DNA of 27,077 bases from a virus. A program made the translations under genes and the position numbers. The notes beneath the pieces were generated by a model that saw nothing but the letters and a program-made list of their open reading frames with translations, was not told the origin of the DNA and made no database searches. Location: the IMG/VR virus record IMGVR_UViG_3300030117_002970, positions 1 through 27,077 of that record; one strand, given 5' to 3'. Positions 14,740 through 22,357 of this stretch are shown in pieces (within the stretch, counting starts at the first letter, position 1; each line of letters begins with the position of its first letter).

Positions 14740-16452
14740 TCAATTCATCTCCTTGACTTTGAATGCGGCTAGACGTATTGCTTCTCTCGCACTAGCAGTG
14801 ATGCAAGCGGCGAGTTCGACGTTAGCCCATCCGAAGCCTTGGTACGCGATGATACCATAGAAGGATGCCATGAGCCTCTTAACTGCAAGTTGGTTATTAT
14901 TCCACTTGTTGTAATCACTTTCAGACTCGGCATTCCTAGCCAATGATTTGTATTCATTCCTTAGTGTTTTCAACTCTAGAACTGCTCTTGGTAGTAAGCC
15001 AAGTTCATCCACTTTGAAATATTTCATATCATATTCCTTTACTTCGCTGAAATCTTTTGGTGTCCTGATATTGACTGCAAAGGCAGTTGGTTCTTCCGAT
15101 ACGGTCTCCCAACTGATATTCCTAGCGATTATCATAGATGGATACAATTGTGCGTAGTCGAATGCCGCGACACCTAAATGGAGTCCATTTGTGGACTCGC
15201 TGAGAGGGTCATACACCATCGCGCCGTCGTAGGACACCCGCTGTCCTTTCTCGCCCGTAGGAGCCTTCCAAGGGGCGTTTCGCATGAAGTATATTCCACC
15301 CATGTTGCTCGCATAGAAGCAAGCATCGAAGGGAGCCTTGAGAAGCCTTTGGAGTGATACGATTGCTTCTGTTGTGTGTTGCATTTCATCTATTAGGACT
15401 AATAGTTCAACGTCTACTTTAGCATACTCAACGTATCTCTGTGTATCCTCAAGCCACCCTCTTGCAAAGAACTCATTCTTATCAGGGAACTTTTCACTGA
15501 CTAACTTCTTGCGACCTAGTACAGTCTCAGAGATGTAGTCCAGTGACATCGATGCTAGTGTTCCTCTCTGTGCATCGTTCCATTGTCTCTCAAATGCCAA
15601 GTCAAGTGGAACACAAATCCTACCTTTGATTGGTTGTGCTATCGGAGAGTAGGAAGTTACCGTTCCCTCATCCATGGTTGGTTTGCCGTTCTTCCAAGAG
15701 ACACCAGTGACCTCGTTCCATGGTGACAGTAACTTGGGGTCAACCCCATGATGTACCATTCTCTCAATCAACTTCGGCAAATCGAACTTCCAACCGAACC
15801 AAGAGATAAGCATGTCAGGGTCATCATCTATCATATCAGATAAGAAGCATATCAGCATCTTCTCCTCAGAGTCAAACAGACGAGAAGTCGAAACGTCATA
15901 TCCTTGTTCCAAGAATGATTCCATCTCTGGTTGCCAAAAGTAAGTACGATACCTTTTCATGTAGTTATCATACACTACGATACAAGTGATAGCACCATCA
16001 TGCTCACCACCTTGCATCCACTCCATATCCCAATACCACTTACGCATCTCATACTCAGGCATCTCATCGATGCAATCAACAGCATACCTGTAGTGGTGTG
16101 AGACATCTGCCTCGTATGAAGCATGAAAGTTGTTCCTCAAACGATACGAGTACGATGGCCGTGGTGGACTCCAAGTCACCTTGACTAGTTCATCGCCTTC
16201 TAGGTTCTTGTAGTCACCGTGTTGGAATTTCACATCTAAATTGAAGTTCCCCCACTTATCCTTGAACCGCATTACTTTCTCTTGACCATCTTGATATTCA
16301 ATCCTGTCACCGTGTTCAGTCCACCCATGTTTCTTCTTCACGAAGAAGTGTGGTGGAAACTCATGGAAGGAGACCTCCTTGCTCTCTCTTTCAAGAGTCT
16401 TGGGGTCTCTCCATCTAAGTCCTATTCCTTCTTTCAGTTTGTCTATTATCAT
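14740..16452 (-). CDS. polB-N: Family B DNA polymerase, N-terminal half (exonuclease, motifs A and B)
   Basis: 570 aa. 3'-5' exonuclease: Exo I WDMEW (D142, E144), Exo II WFGWKFDLP (D224; the usual Asn is replaced), Exo III YAKVDVELL (Y343, D347). Polymerase motif A is FDYAQLYPS (D432). Motif B is KRLMASFYG (K525), where the usual Asn before Ser is Ala. The protein ends ITASAREAIRLAAFKVKEMN, exactly where a one-piece PolB would continue into the YGDTDS strand. The missing part is encoded at 12683-13555; the two halves join without loss or duplication, 860 aa in total. Neither half has both catalytic Asp residues. Encoded just after the clamp and a zinc ribbon. Confidence 0.88.
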   Translation of the reverse strand: MIIDKLKEGIGLRWRDPKTLERESKEVSFHEFPPHFFVKKKHGWTEHGDRIEYQDGQEKVMRFKDKWGNFNLDVKFQHGDYKNLEGDELVKVTWSPPRPSYSYRLRNNFHASYEADVSHHYRYAVDCIDEMPEYEMRKWYWDMEWMQGGEHDGAITCIVVYDNYMKRYRTYFWQPEMESFLEQGYDVSTSRLFDSEEKMLICFLSDMIDDDPDMLISWFGWKFDLPKLIERMVHHGVDPKLLSPWNEVTGVSWKNGKPTMDEGTVTSYSPIAQPIKGRICVPLDLAFERQWNDAQRGTLASMSLDYISETVLGRKKLVSEKFPDKNEFFARGWLEDTQRYVEYAKVDVELLVLIDEMQHTTEAIVSLQRLLKAPFDACFYASNMGGIYFMRNAPWKAPTGEKGQRVSYDGAMVYDPLSESTNGLHLGVAAFDYAQLYPSMIIARNISWETVSEEPTAFAVNIRTPKDFSEVKEYDMKYFKVDELGLLPRAVLELKTLRNEYKSLARNAESESDYNKWNNNQLAVKRLMASFYGIIAYQGFGWANVELAACITASAREAIRLAAFKVKEMN

Positions 16453-16600
16453 TTCTTATCATCCTCATTCTCATTGGTAGCACAACGCTATAGTTGCATT
16501 GACTACAACATCTTCCCTCTTTCACAGGAGAAGCATTATGACCATGCTTCCATCCATATTCCTCTTCTTCTATCTGTAAGTTACAAATTACGCACTGCAT
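16415..16600 (-). CDS. 61-aa zinc-ribbon protein between clamp and PolB-N
   Basis: Start at ATG 16600 because GAGGTGATG, an ideal archaeal ribosome-binding site, precedes it; a longer frame would run into the clamp gene. CVIC at residues 3-6 and CCSQC near 30-34 form a zinc ribbon. The C-terminal ~25 residues are Met/Arg rich and overlap PolB-N by 38 bases, so the tail may be relaxed. Function unknown. Confidence 0.6.
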   Translation of the reverse strand: MQCVICNLQIEEEEYGWKHGHNASPVKEGRCCSQCNYSVVLPMRMRMIRNDNRQTERRNRT

Positions 16601-16604
16601 GTCA

Positions 16605-17417
16605 TCACCTCGATAGATAGGGTGCTTTGATGAGCAACCTGTTTGGTGAGTAGAACATAACAGGACTATCATCCTTTAGGAACACACTCACAAGCCCACT
16701 GACAAAACCACTGAATGGCCCAGTGAACTCAACAGTCGAATCAACACCATCGGCATTCACCATGTCAACGGATACCTCGACTCTATCAACCTCGGTCTTC
16801 TGAGAAGATATTGTGAGTTTGGTATCCCTTGGGTTTGAGTTTGGCAACACATCACCAGATGTGAAGTCAAACTTGTATCTAGCCAAGTTAAGAACATCAC
16901 ATGCCTTTGCCGCATCAACAGCATCATCCTCAAGAAGAGTAACCATACTATCGAACTGAGTCTTACCAAACTGCACTATACCCAACTGGCCCGCTCTCTG
17001 TGACCTCGATAGTGGGCCAAGGTCGTATTCCAATATCCTGTTTATCATATCCATGTGCGGATGTGTCAGTGCCTTGGACAGGGATGCCTTCTTCGTGCTG
17101 TCAGTCATTACGATGTGGTCGTTGCAGGTGAACTTCATATCACCGCTGAACACTTTCAGATGCTTGAGTACATTAGCGATGTCAATGATACATGCCCCTT
17201 GACTCACATCCTGCTCATCCGTAAAGTGATGGTCTATCCTACAAGCGACAGATGGACTTGCATTTGCAATCCTCAACTCACCTGTATCCTCGACTGACAT
17301 CATGGCATAATCAGAAAGTATGCCGTTCTTCGATGATGCACCATCGTAATACTTACCCTTTAGGTATACGTCTTCTAAGTAATTCTTCAATCTCTTTGCT
17401 TCTATTTCTATTTTCAT
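16605..17417 (-). CDS. pcn: PCNA-like sliding clamp
   Basis: 270 aa from ATG 17417 (ATGA overlap with the nuclease; a TTG lies two codons earlier). The size and two-domain beta-rich pattern match PCNA: ISDYAMMSVED-like strand, ACIIDIANVLKHLKVF helix, a linker near the middle, a second FGKTQFDSMVTLLEDDA helix, and an end of PVMFYSPNRLLIKAPYL resembling the PCNA terminal strand. Divergent from cellular PCNA. Context is strong: it lies just upstream of PolB, and the locus encodes RFC subunits and at least two PIP-box proteins. It should ring the DNA and tether polymerase, and perhaps ligase and nucleases. Confidence 0.75.
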   Translation of the reverse strand: MKIEIEAKRLKNYLEDVYLKGKYYDGASSKNGILSDYAMMSVEDTGELRIANASPSVACRIDHHFTDEQDVSQGACIIDIANVLKHLKVFSGDMKFTCNDHIVMTDSTKKASLSKALTHPHMDMINRILEYDLGPLSRSQRAGQLGIVQFGKTQFDSMVTLLEDDAVDAAKACDVLNLARYKFDFTSGDVLPNSNPRDTKLTISSQKTEVDRVEVSVDMVNADGVDSTVEFTGPFSGFVSGLVSVFLKDDSPVMFYSPNRLLIKAPYLSR

Positions 17418-18280
17418 AACCAACTCTCCTCGTTAGCCGCGTCACAGATTCCGTAGAAACTGCAACTCGCGCACGTTTTTGCGAAGTATTTCGTAGGGAA
17501 GATGCCTTGCTCATATGAGTGTAGCATCTGTGCGATACCCTTGATGACTGATGTGTAACTGCCTTTCTTCGCTGGCTCCACATACACGTAGTTCGATGCA
17601 GGATAGAACCAACCCCAATGTGTGATGGGTATGTTACCATCAAGCCCATGAGTGTCCAGTAGTTCTCTTGGACAGTTCTCAAACAACAACTGATAGAACG
17701 CCATCTCCTTTCTCATCATCGTCTTCTTGTAGTCTTTCCAAAGACCAGTCTTCAACTCCATGGGAATGTAAGACCCCTCCTCATAGAACATACGGTCAAT
17801 GATTCCCTGTAGATGAACCACGTAGTCCCTCGACAGTGGATACTTGTCTGTCGTGTCAGCATCTATCGTTATCTCTGCATCGAACATAATCTCATTCACA
17901 GCAGGTACGAAGTTCTCCAACATTCCCTCTTCTTTGGCCTCTAGAAACCTATTGGCCTCAAAGATGGATATTGTCTCATACATCTCACTGTAGTCATCTA
18001 TGGGATGTAGGCTCATGTTGTAGTTTACGAGTTCCGAGTAGGAGAGGTTCTCCGCCTTCTTTATGTCGAAGGCATTGAAGAAGTCCTCTCTAGCATTGTG
18101 AACAATCGTTCCCTTTGCCATTGCCTCGGTCTGGTCTTGAGGCAACCTCTCGATATAACTGAACTCGTACTTCTTTGGACACCACTGATAGGAACCGAAA
18201 GAAGACTTCGTTATTTTCAAAACCGGGGATTCCGGATTATCGTAGTTCTCAGGCAAGAACTGATACGTGTACTCTCTCAT
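17414..18280 (-). CDS. Cas4/RecB-like PD-(D/E)XK nuclease with Fe-S cysteines
   Basis: 288 aa from ATG 18280 (ATGA overlap, GGAAGGGG upstream). Catalytic layout of RecB-family nucleases: H61 (GTIVH), D162 (GIIDRM), E175-x-K177 (MELKTG), Q197 (YQLLF). C34 (YQWCPKKYEF) pairs with C270, C273 and C279 (CASCSFYGIC), the four-cysteine Fe-S pattern of Cas4 and AddB. There are no cas1/cas2 or CRISPR repeats nearby, so a role in viral DNA end processing for recombination or replication is more likely than adaptation. It sits between a RecA-like ATPase and the clamp, which fits recombination. Confidence 0.85.
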   Translation of the reverse strand: MREYTYQFLPENYDNPESPVLKITKSSFGSYQWCPKKYEFSYIERLPQDQTEAMAKGTIVHNAREDFFNAFDIKKAENLSYSELVNYNMSLHPIDDYSEMYETISIFEANRFLEAKEEGMLENFVPAVNEIMFDAEITIDADTTDKYPLSRDYVVHLQGIIDRMFYEEGSYIPMELKTGLWKDYKKTMMRKEMAFYQLLFENCPRELLDTHGLDGNIPITHWGWFYPASNYVYVEPAKKGSYTSVIKGIAQMLHSYEQGIFPTKYFAKTCASCSFYGICDAANEESWL

Positions 18281-19137
18281 AGTTCCCCTTCCTTGAGGAA
18301 GGGAAGACCAGTCCAATCAACCTTGCCGTTCTCAATTGTAAGAACAGTATGTCTAGTACCAATCAGTTCGGGCTTACTAGCACTTGCCTCAATCAGTGCG
18401 ACATATGTGGTAGGTCCGTTCTTCTTTATCTTACGCTCCATCCGAATCGTAGATGTGAAGATGTCCTCAGTGGAGTCGTGCCAGTTGGCAACTACACCAA
18501 CAGGGTTGGCATCCACGTACTTCTCCTTTGAGTGCGCTATCACTATCCTGTGACAGTCCATCTCTAGTATCTTCTTGTGCAAGAAGTTCTTGTAAGGAGT
18601 GTTCCTATCTCCCCACACGAAGGGCATCTGCTTGATTACAGTGTCAGCATCTAGGTTGTGCTTGACCCTCATGTATGTCTCACACACATCAGTCAGGAAC
18701 TTGTCGGCTCCATCTACTATCACTGCTTTCAGTTTGCCATCTTTCAGATATGACATGGCCTCCTCGTAATGCATCTGCGCATTGTGCTTGGTGGCTTCAA
18801 TGTCTACCAGTGTATCAGGATGTCTCTCGATGGGATTGAACACGACTAGGTTCTCGATGTTGGCGTAATGATTCCTCTTTACGTCAATGAACCTGTTGTC
18901 GTAGTCCCACACGAAGACATGCATACCATTCGCTATGTCCTCTTCCGTGAGGATGTCTGCCGCTACTCCGGACTTGGCTGATTTAGCCTCACCCCAAATA
19001 CCAACACAAAGGAAGTTCTTGTTCCTATCCTGTGCTTCCTTTCTCTTAGCGAGATACGCTTCCCTTCCCAATGCAAAGGAACCCTTCTCTTTTTCAGTCG
19101 TCGTTATTGCTTCCGTCTTAGTTGTACTCCACGCCAT
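18277..19137 (-). CDS. RecA/RadA-like ATPase (Sak4-like)
   Basis: 286 aa from ATG 19137, chosen because GGTGAT lies just upstream. The P-loop is GEAKSAKSG (G49, K55, S56), with Ala where Walker A normally has Gly before Lys. Walker B is KAVIVDGAD (D142). Later it has HRIVIAHSKEKY, compatible with a sensor strand. The overall pattern resembles phage AAA_24/Sak4-type RecA-core proteins, single-strand annealing or strand-exchange factors that work with an SSB. An SSB-like gene lies just upstream and a RecB-like nuclease just downstream. Confidence 0.65.
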   Translation of the reverse strand: MAWSTTKTEAITTTEKEKGSFALGREAYLAKRKEAQDRNKNFLCVGIWGEAKSAKSGVAADILTEEDIANGMHVFVWDYDNRFIDVKRNHYANIENLVVFNPIERHPDTLVDIEATKHNAQMHYEEAMSYLKDGKLKAVIVDGADKFLTDVCETYMRVKHNLDADTVIKQMPFVWGDRNTPYKNFLHKKILEMDCHRIVIAHSKEKYVDANPVGVVANWHDSTEDIFTSTIRMERKIKKNGPTTYVALIEASASKPELIGTRHTVLTIENGKVDWTGLPFLKEGEL

Positions 19138-19402
19138 TCTCATCACCATTCTCATCATAATGTACCATACGGTTTCCACAGGTTGTTAGTATCCTGTTGA
19201 GGTCATCGTATGAAACCTTCAATCTCACTTCCTTACCAGACATAGTGTGTAGTTTAACCCAAAACTCACCTGTCTCATGGTTCTTCTTCCAAGTAACAAA
19301 ATCGACGTTACTCGCAGGGATAGAATAACTACCCCCATGTATCACATGGTCATCATCACGATAGTTACTGATGTGATACGATTTGTAATATCCCTTGCTC
19401 AT
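19118..19402 (-). CDS. Unknown 94-aa protein
   Basis: Start at ATG 19402 (ATGA overlap with the SSB-like gene; a TTG lies four codons earlier). Beta-rich central part (NVDFVTWKKNHETGEFWVKL, then VRLKVSYDDLNRIL) and an acidic tail. Not recognised; probably coupled to the SSB-like/RecA-like pair. Confidence 0.55.
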   Translation of the reverse strand: MSKGYYKSYHISNYRDDDHVIHGGSYSIPASNVDFVTWKKNHETGEFWVKLHTMSGKEVRLKVSYDDLNRILTTCGNRMVHYDENGDENGVEYN

Positions 19403-20619
19403 GTGAAAAACCAATCCGTTTCTTCTTCCTCGTTGAACTCAATAGCGTCAGGGCTACCGCCTCTTGACTTGAGAACATGAAGTCCTGTTACGTTTATCGT
19501 TACGTTCTGTAGATTTCCTTCCATGTCTGTTGACTGTGAGGTTCTACCCACTACAACCACGTTTGAACCAATACCGAAGTCAATGTCCATGTGTGGTGGT
19601 ATCCAGCATGTCGTTCCACTCCACCCATCGTTGTCGAAGTCGAAGTCGGTGTTCAAGTCATCAAGCGTCAGAATCCTGTTACCATTCTTGGTAGGAGTCA
19701 TGTTGATACTCGTAACACTACCATCAGTAAATACGAACCTGTCGTTGTATTCCTTCTGCCCGACTGTGCTGTGGAATCTCTCCAAGTCAATCAGTGGGCT
19801 AAAGTTGCCTTCTGACTGTTCCATGAGGGAATCCTGTATCGATATGTCTGATACATCCATCGCATCAGGTAGGTCGTTGTTGTAGACCAATGAGGATGCA
19901 GTCGTATCTGTGACACCATGTATCCTCTCAGGCTTGCTTGAGTTGACGATGCATGTGAACTGCACGAACTCAAACGTCTTCGGGTTGAAGTTGACCGAGT
20001 GTGGTCCCTTGTAGTTGAAGAAGTATTTACCTAGATTACCAGCAACCTCTCCGATGAACACTCCTCCTCTCCTGAACTCCGACTTTGGTAGTGGCTTACC
20101 GTAGTTCTTGTTGACATACGTGCCGTACTTCTCAGTGGCATCAAGAGGAACTAGGAACTCTCCACTGTCCAACTCAACGTTGTTCTCAGGTAGTTTCGGG
20201 AATACACGGTTAACAACCTCTCCATCCTTTACCATGGAACCATCGTACTTACCATCATTCATGGGTGTGAAGATAGCAACCTTTCCCATGTCAAACGTAG
20301 TGTCTGCATCTCTGTGGTAGTCTGCTACAATCCTATCTCTCTGGATTGCCATCATGTCCCTTGCTTCGTCAATGGATATGAAGAAACCAAACGCAGTCTT
20401 CAACAGGTCATTGTCACCTGCCGCTGATGCTGGTCTTTGCTGTGCTAGTCTAGCACTGCTAAAGTATTGTCTCCACAGTCCCTTTGCCAACAGAGGTTCC
20501 TCTGTGGCATTCAGATTATTCTGAGCGCAGATATCATTGAACTTAGCCAACGCCTCATCTTCGCTCATGCCGAGTAGTTCGGCGGCTTTATTTATCTCAT
20601 TCATTATTTCATCATTCAT
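19399..20619 (-). CDS. SSB/RPA-like single-stranded DNA-binding protein
   Basis: 406 aa. The N-terminal ~100 residues are helical. The middle and C-terminal parts show OB-fold-like strand patterns (GGVFIGEVAGNLG ... FVQFTCIVNSS, and GSNVVVVGRTSQSTD ... NVTINVTGLHVL). It ends in an acidic, aromatic tail (FNEEEETDWFFT) like the partner-recruiting tails of bacterial SSB or T4 gp32. The gene lies before the RecA-like ATPase and nuclease, the usual place for a replicative SSB. No zinc finger is seen. The family call is by pattern and context. Confidence 0.55.
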   Translation of the reverse strand: MNDEIMNEINKAAELLGMSEDEALAKFNDICAQNNLNATEEPLLAKGLWRQYFSSARLAQQRPASAAGDNDLLKTAFGFFISIDEARDMMAIQRDRIVADYHRDADTTFDMGKVAIFTPMNDGKYDGSMVKDGEVVNRVFPKLPENNVELDSGEFLVPLDATEKYGTYVNKNYGKPLPKSEFRRGGVFIGEVAGNLGKYFFNYKGPHSVNFNPKTFEFVQFTCIVNSSKPERIHGVTDTTASSLVYNNDLPDAMDVSDISIQDSLMEQSEGNFSPLIDLERFHSTVGQKEYNDRFVFTDGSVTSINMTPTKNGNRILTLDDLNTDFDFDNDGWSGTTCWIPPHMDIDFGIGSNVVVVGRTSQSTDMEGNLQNVTINVTGLHVLKSRGGSPDAIEFNEEEETDWFFT

Positions 20620-20621
20620 TT

Positions 20622-20861
20622 TTATTCACCTTTCCTTTTTGTTTGTAAGATTTCCAATACTGCTTCTGCACTTATGACAACACCTGCCAAAATCCAGAAC
20701 CAATCGGAATCTAATGTCAATACCCCTGCTAACTTTAGCAAGGGAAGTATAGTCAGGAGCAAGCCCCCGACTAAGATTATTTCATATCTAAGCAATAGAT
20801 GCTTGATATCTTCCTTGTCTATTTTCCCATCATCATTAAAATCTAATATTTGTTTTACCAT
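20622..20861 (-). CDS. EF-hand loop fused to two-TM membrane protein
   Basis: 79 aa from ATG 20861 (GGTGAT upstream; the longer frame starts at 20873). Residues 7-18, DFNDDGKIDKED, fit the EF-hand loop, with D/N/D/D/D at coordination positions 1, 3, 5, 9 and 12. Two membrane segments follow (IILVGGLLLTILPLLKLAGV and FWILAGVVISAEAVLEIL) and a basic tail. A calcium-sensing or calcium-stabilised small membrane protein. No family recognised. Confidence 0.6.
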   Translation of the reverse strand: MVKQILDFNDDGKIDKEDIKHLLLRYEIILVGGLLLTILPLLKLAGVLTLDSDWFWILAGVVISAEAVLEILQTKRKGE

Positions 20862-20878
20862 TCTCATCACCATTCATA

Positions 20879-20965
20879 TTAATTCCATCTCCTATTATTA
20901 TCGAATATCACTTTATACAATCCTCTCATTATAACAAATGCAAAAAATACCTCTATTCCGCTCAT
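20879..20965 (-). CDS. 28-aa hydrophobic microprotein
   Basis: ATG overlaps the RFC small-subunit stop (ATGA). Reads MSGIEVFFAFVIMRGLYKVI, then FDNNRRWN. Short hydrophobic helix with a basic end. Support is the coupling overlap only. Confidence 0.4.
   Translation of the reverse strand: MSGIEVFFAFVIMRGLYKVIFDNNRRWN
20912..20917 (-). promoter_or_regulatory. Possible internal TATA box (TATAAA)
   Basis: GTATAAAGTG on the minus strand, about 50 bases before the EF-hand gene ATG, could start transcription of the EF-hand/SSB/RecA segment. It lies within the 28-aa reading frame. Chance occurrence is possible in this AT-rich stretch. Confidence 0.25.
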
Positions 20966-21873
20966 ATCATCTGTCCTATCATCCAAGAAGCCAGTACCTT
21001 TGGGGTCATGCTACTGCTCCGCCACTCTGCTTCCCCGACAACCCTTAGTAATTTGAATTTTTCACCGTGAGTCATATCCGTCTTGATGATGGTATCATGC
21101 AAGCCAACGCATATGGCTTTCATCTCAACTGAGTCGTATAGTAGGTTATGCACTTTCTCCACCGCATTCGTATATTCATTGTTATTTACTAATTCTAATA
21201 ATTCAGTGTAGGGCATCAACTGTTTGTCTATCATGTTGAGGAGACTGGACTTGCTTGAAACAGCCGCTTGTAACTCCGTCAACCCTCTCCTCAAATCTCC
21301 ATGTAGGGAGCCTATGAAGATTTCCAAATCATCCTCGCTGATGTGAGTGACTCTTTCCTTTTCCAACACATCGAATATTACATTCCTAATGGCATCGTTA
21401 TTCAATCTCTTGAATGAATAGTTAGCGCATCTCGATATAAGAGGATGGATAATCTTGTGCCTATCATTGCAAGTTATAATGAACCTACAATTATCAGCAT
21501 ACCGTTCCATGATTCTCTTGAGTGCATTCTGTGCATCTCTAGTCATACCATCCATCTCATCAAGGAGTATAATCTTGAATGGTGCTTCACCTATCTTGCT
21601 CGTTGATGCAATCTCCTTGATTCTCGTTCTGACTGTTTCCAACTTCCTGTCATCTGATGCATTGATTTCAAAGAAGTTAGCCTTGACATCATCACCTAGC
21701 ATATCGTTTGCAAGTGATAGAGCGGCGGCAGTCTTACCCACACCCGCTACACCATACAACAGGACATTAGGCATCTCTTGATTAGTCACCCAATGCTCTG
21801 CATCAAGCACGAAGTTCGATTGTCCAACCACATGCATGAGTTTAGTTGGTCTGTATTTCTCTGTCCACAACAT
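20962..21873 (-). CDS. rfcS: Replication factor C small subunit (clamp loader)
   Basis: 303 aa, close to the usual ~320. Signature TEKYRP at residues 4-9, Walker A GVAGVGKT (41-48), Walker B LLDEMD (D105, E106), sensor 1 FIITCND (131-137) and the arginine-finger motif SRC (147-149). The C-terminal collar helices follow. An AAA+ ATPase that opens and loads the sliding clamp onto primer-template junctions; it should act with the clamp at 16605-17417. A candidate large subunit is encoded three genes upstream. Shares one base with the upstream stop (TAATG). Confidence 0.92.
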   Translation of the reverse strand: MLWTEKYRPTKLMHVVGQSNFVLDAEHWVTNQEMPNVLLYGVAGVGKTAAALSLANDMLGDDVKANFFEINASDDRKLETVRTRIKEIASTSKIGEAPFKIILLDEMDGMTRDAQNALKRIMERYADNCRFIITCNDRHKIIHPLISRCANYSFKRLNNDAIRNVIFDVLEKERVTHISEDDLEIFIGSLHGDLRRGLTELQAAVSSKSSLLNMIDKQLMPYTELLELVNNNEYTNAVEKVHNLLYDSVEMKAICVGLHDTIIKTDMTHGEKFKLLRVVGEAEWRSSSMTPKVLASWMIGQMI

Positions 21874-22097
21874 TACTCCTCACTCCTGCTCTCATCCATA
21901 ATCATACTAGATATATCCATGAAATGGTTTATCTTTTCATCTGCTTCTTTCCTGAATTTGTGTACTTCAAAATTCAGTTCTGTAACCCTCTTGTTCATCC
22001 ACATGATGAGTTCTATTGCATCTAGCGCAATCTGCTGTCTAGATTCAATTGCATGACTCACGTTCTCTATTACTTCATTTGTTTTCTTATTGCTCAT
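21873..22097 (-). CDS. Small coiled-coil protein
   Basis: 74 aa, almost entirely helical with heptad-like hydrophobics (IALDAIELIMWMNKRVTEL ... VHKFRKEADEKINHFM). GAGGAGG lies before the ATG. Between two clamp-loader genes; function not recognised. Confidence 0.6.
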   Translation of the reverse strand: MSNKKTNEVIENVSHAIESRQQIALDAIELIMWMNKRVTELNFEVHKFRKEADEKINHFMDISSMIMDESRSEE

Positions 22098-22099
22098 TC

Positions 22100-22357
22100 T
22101 TATTCCTCCTCATCTAATTGTCCTATATACTGCCATTTCTCCTGACTAGGGTAGAACCTGAAATCAGGATGTATTCTGATTAGACTGGTTAGTTGTACGG
22201 CAGTAGTACCAGTCTGCTTGTGTATCTTACCATTTACACCAATGAAGTTATTCAGATAATATCTCATCTCCTTGAGATTGAATAACTTCCTTCCTTGTTC
22301 TTTACCGAACTGTATCATTGCTCTCTTGCGATATACATGCTTTATCGGTCCAGCCAT
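22100..22357 (-). CDS. Small winged-helix-like protein
   Basis: 85 aa from ATG 22357 (TGATG overlap; GTG three codons earlier). Basic N-terminus (HVYRKRAMIQFGKEQG), then a helix-turn-helix-like stretch (TTAVQLTSLIRIHPDF) and an IGQLDEEE end. The QL..LI..HPDF pattern resembles small wHTH proteins of marine archaea and their viruses. Tentative DNA-binding role. Confidence 0.45.
   Translation of the reverse strand: MAGPIKHVYRKRAMIQFGKEQGRKLFNLKEMRYYLNNFIGVNGKIHKQTGTTAVQLTSLIRIHPDFRFYPSQEKWQYIGQLDEEE

Noticed and set aside
17414-18280. CRISPR adaptation module around the Cas4-like nuclease
   Set aside because: No cas1, cas2 or repeat array is in the window; neighbours are recombination and replication genes.
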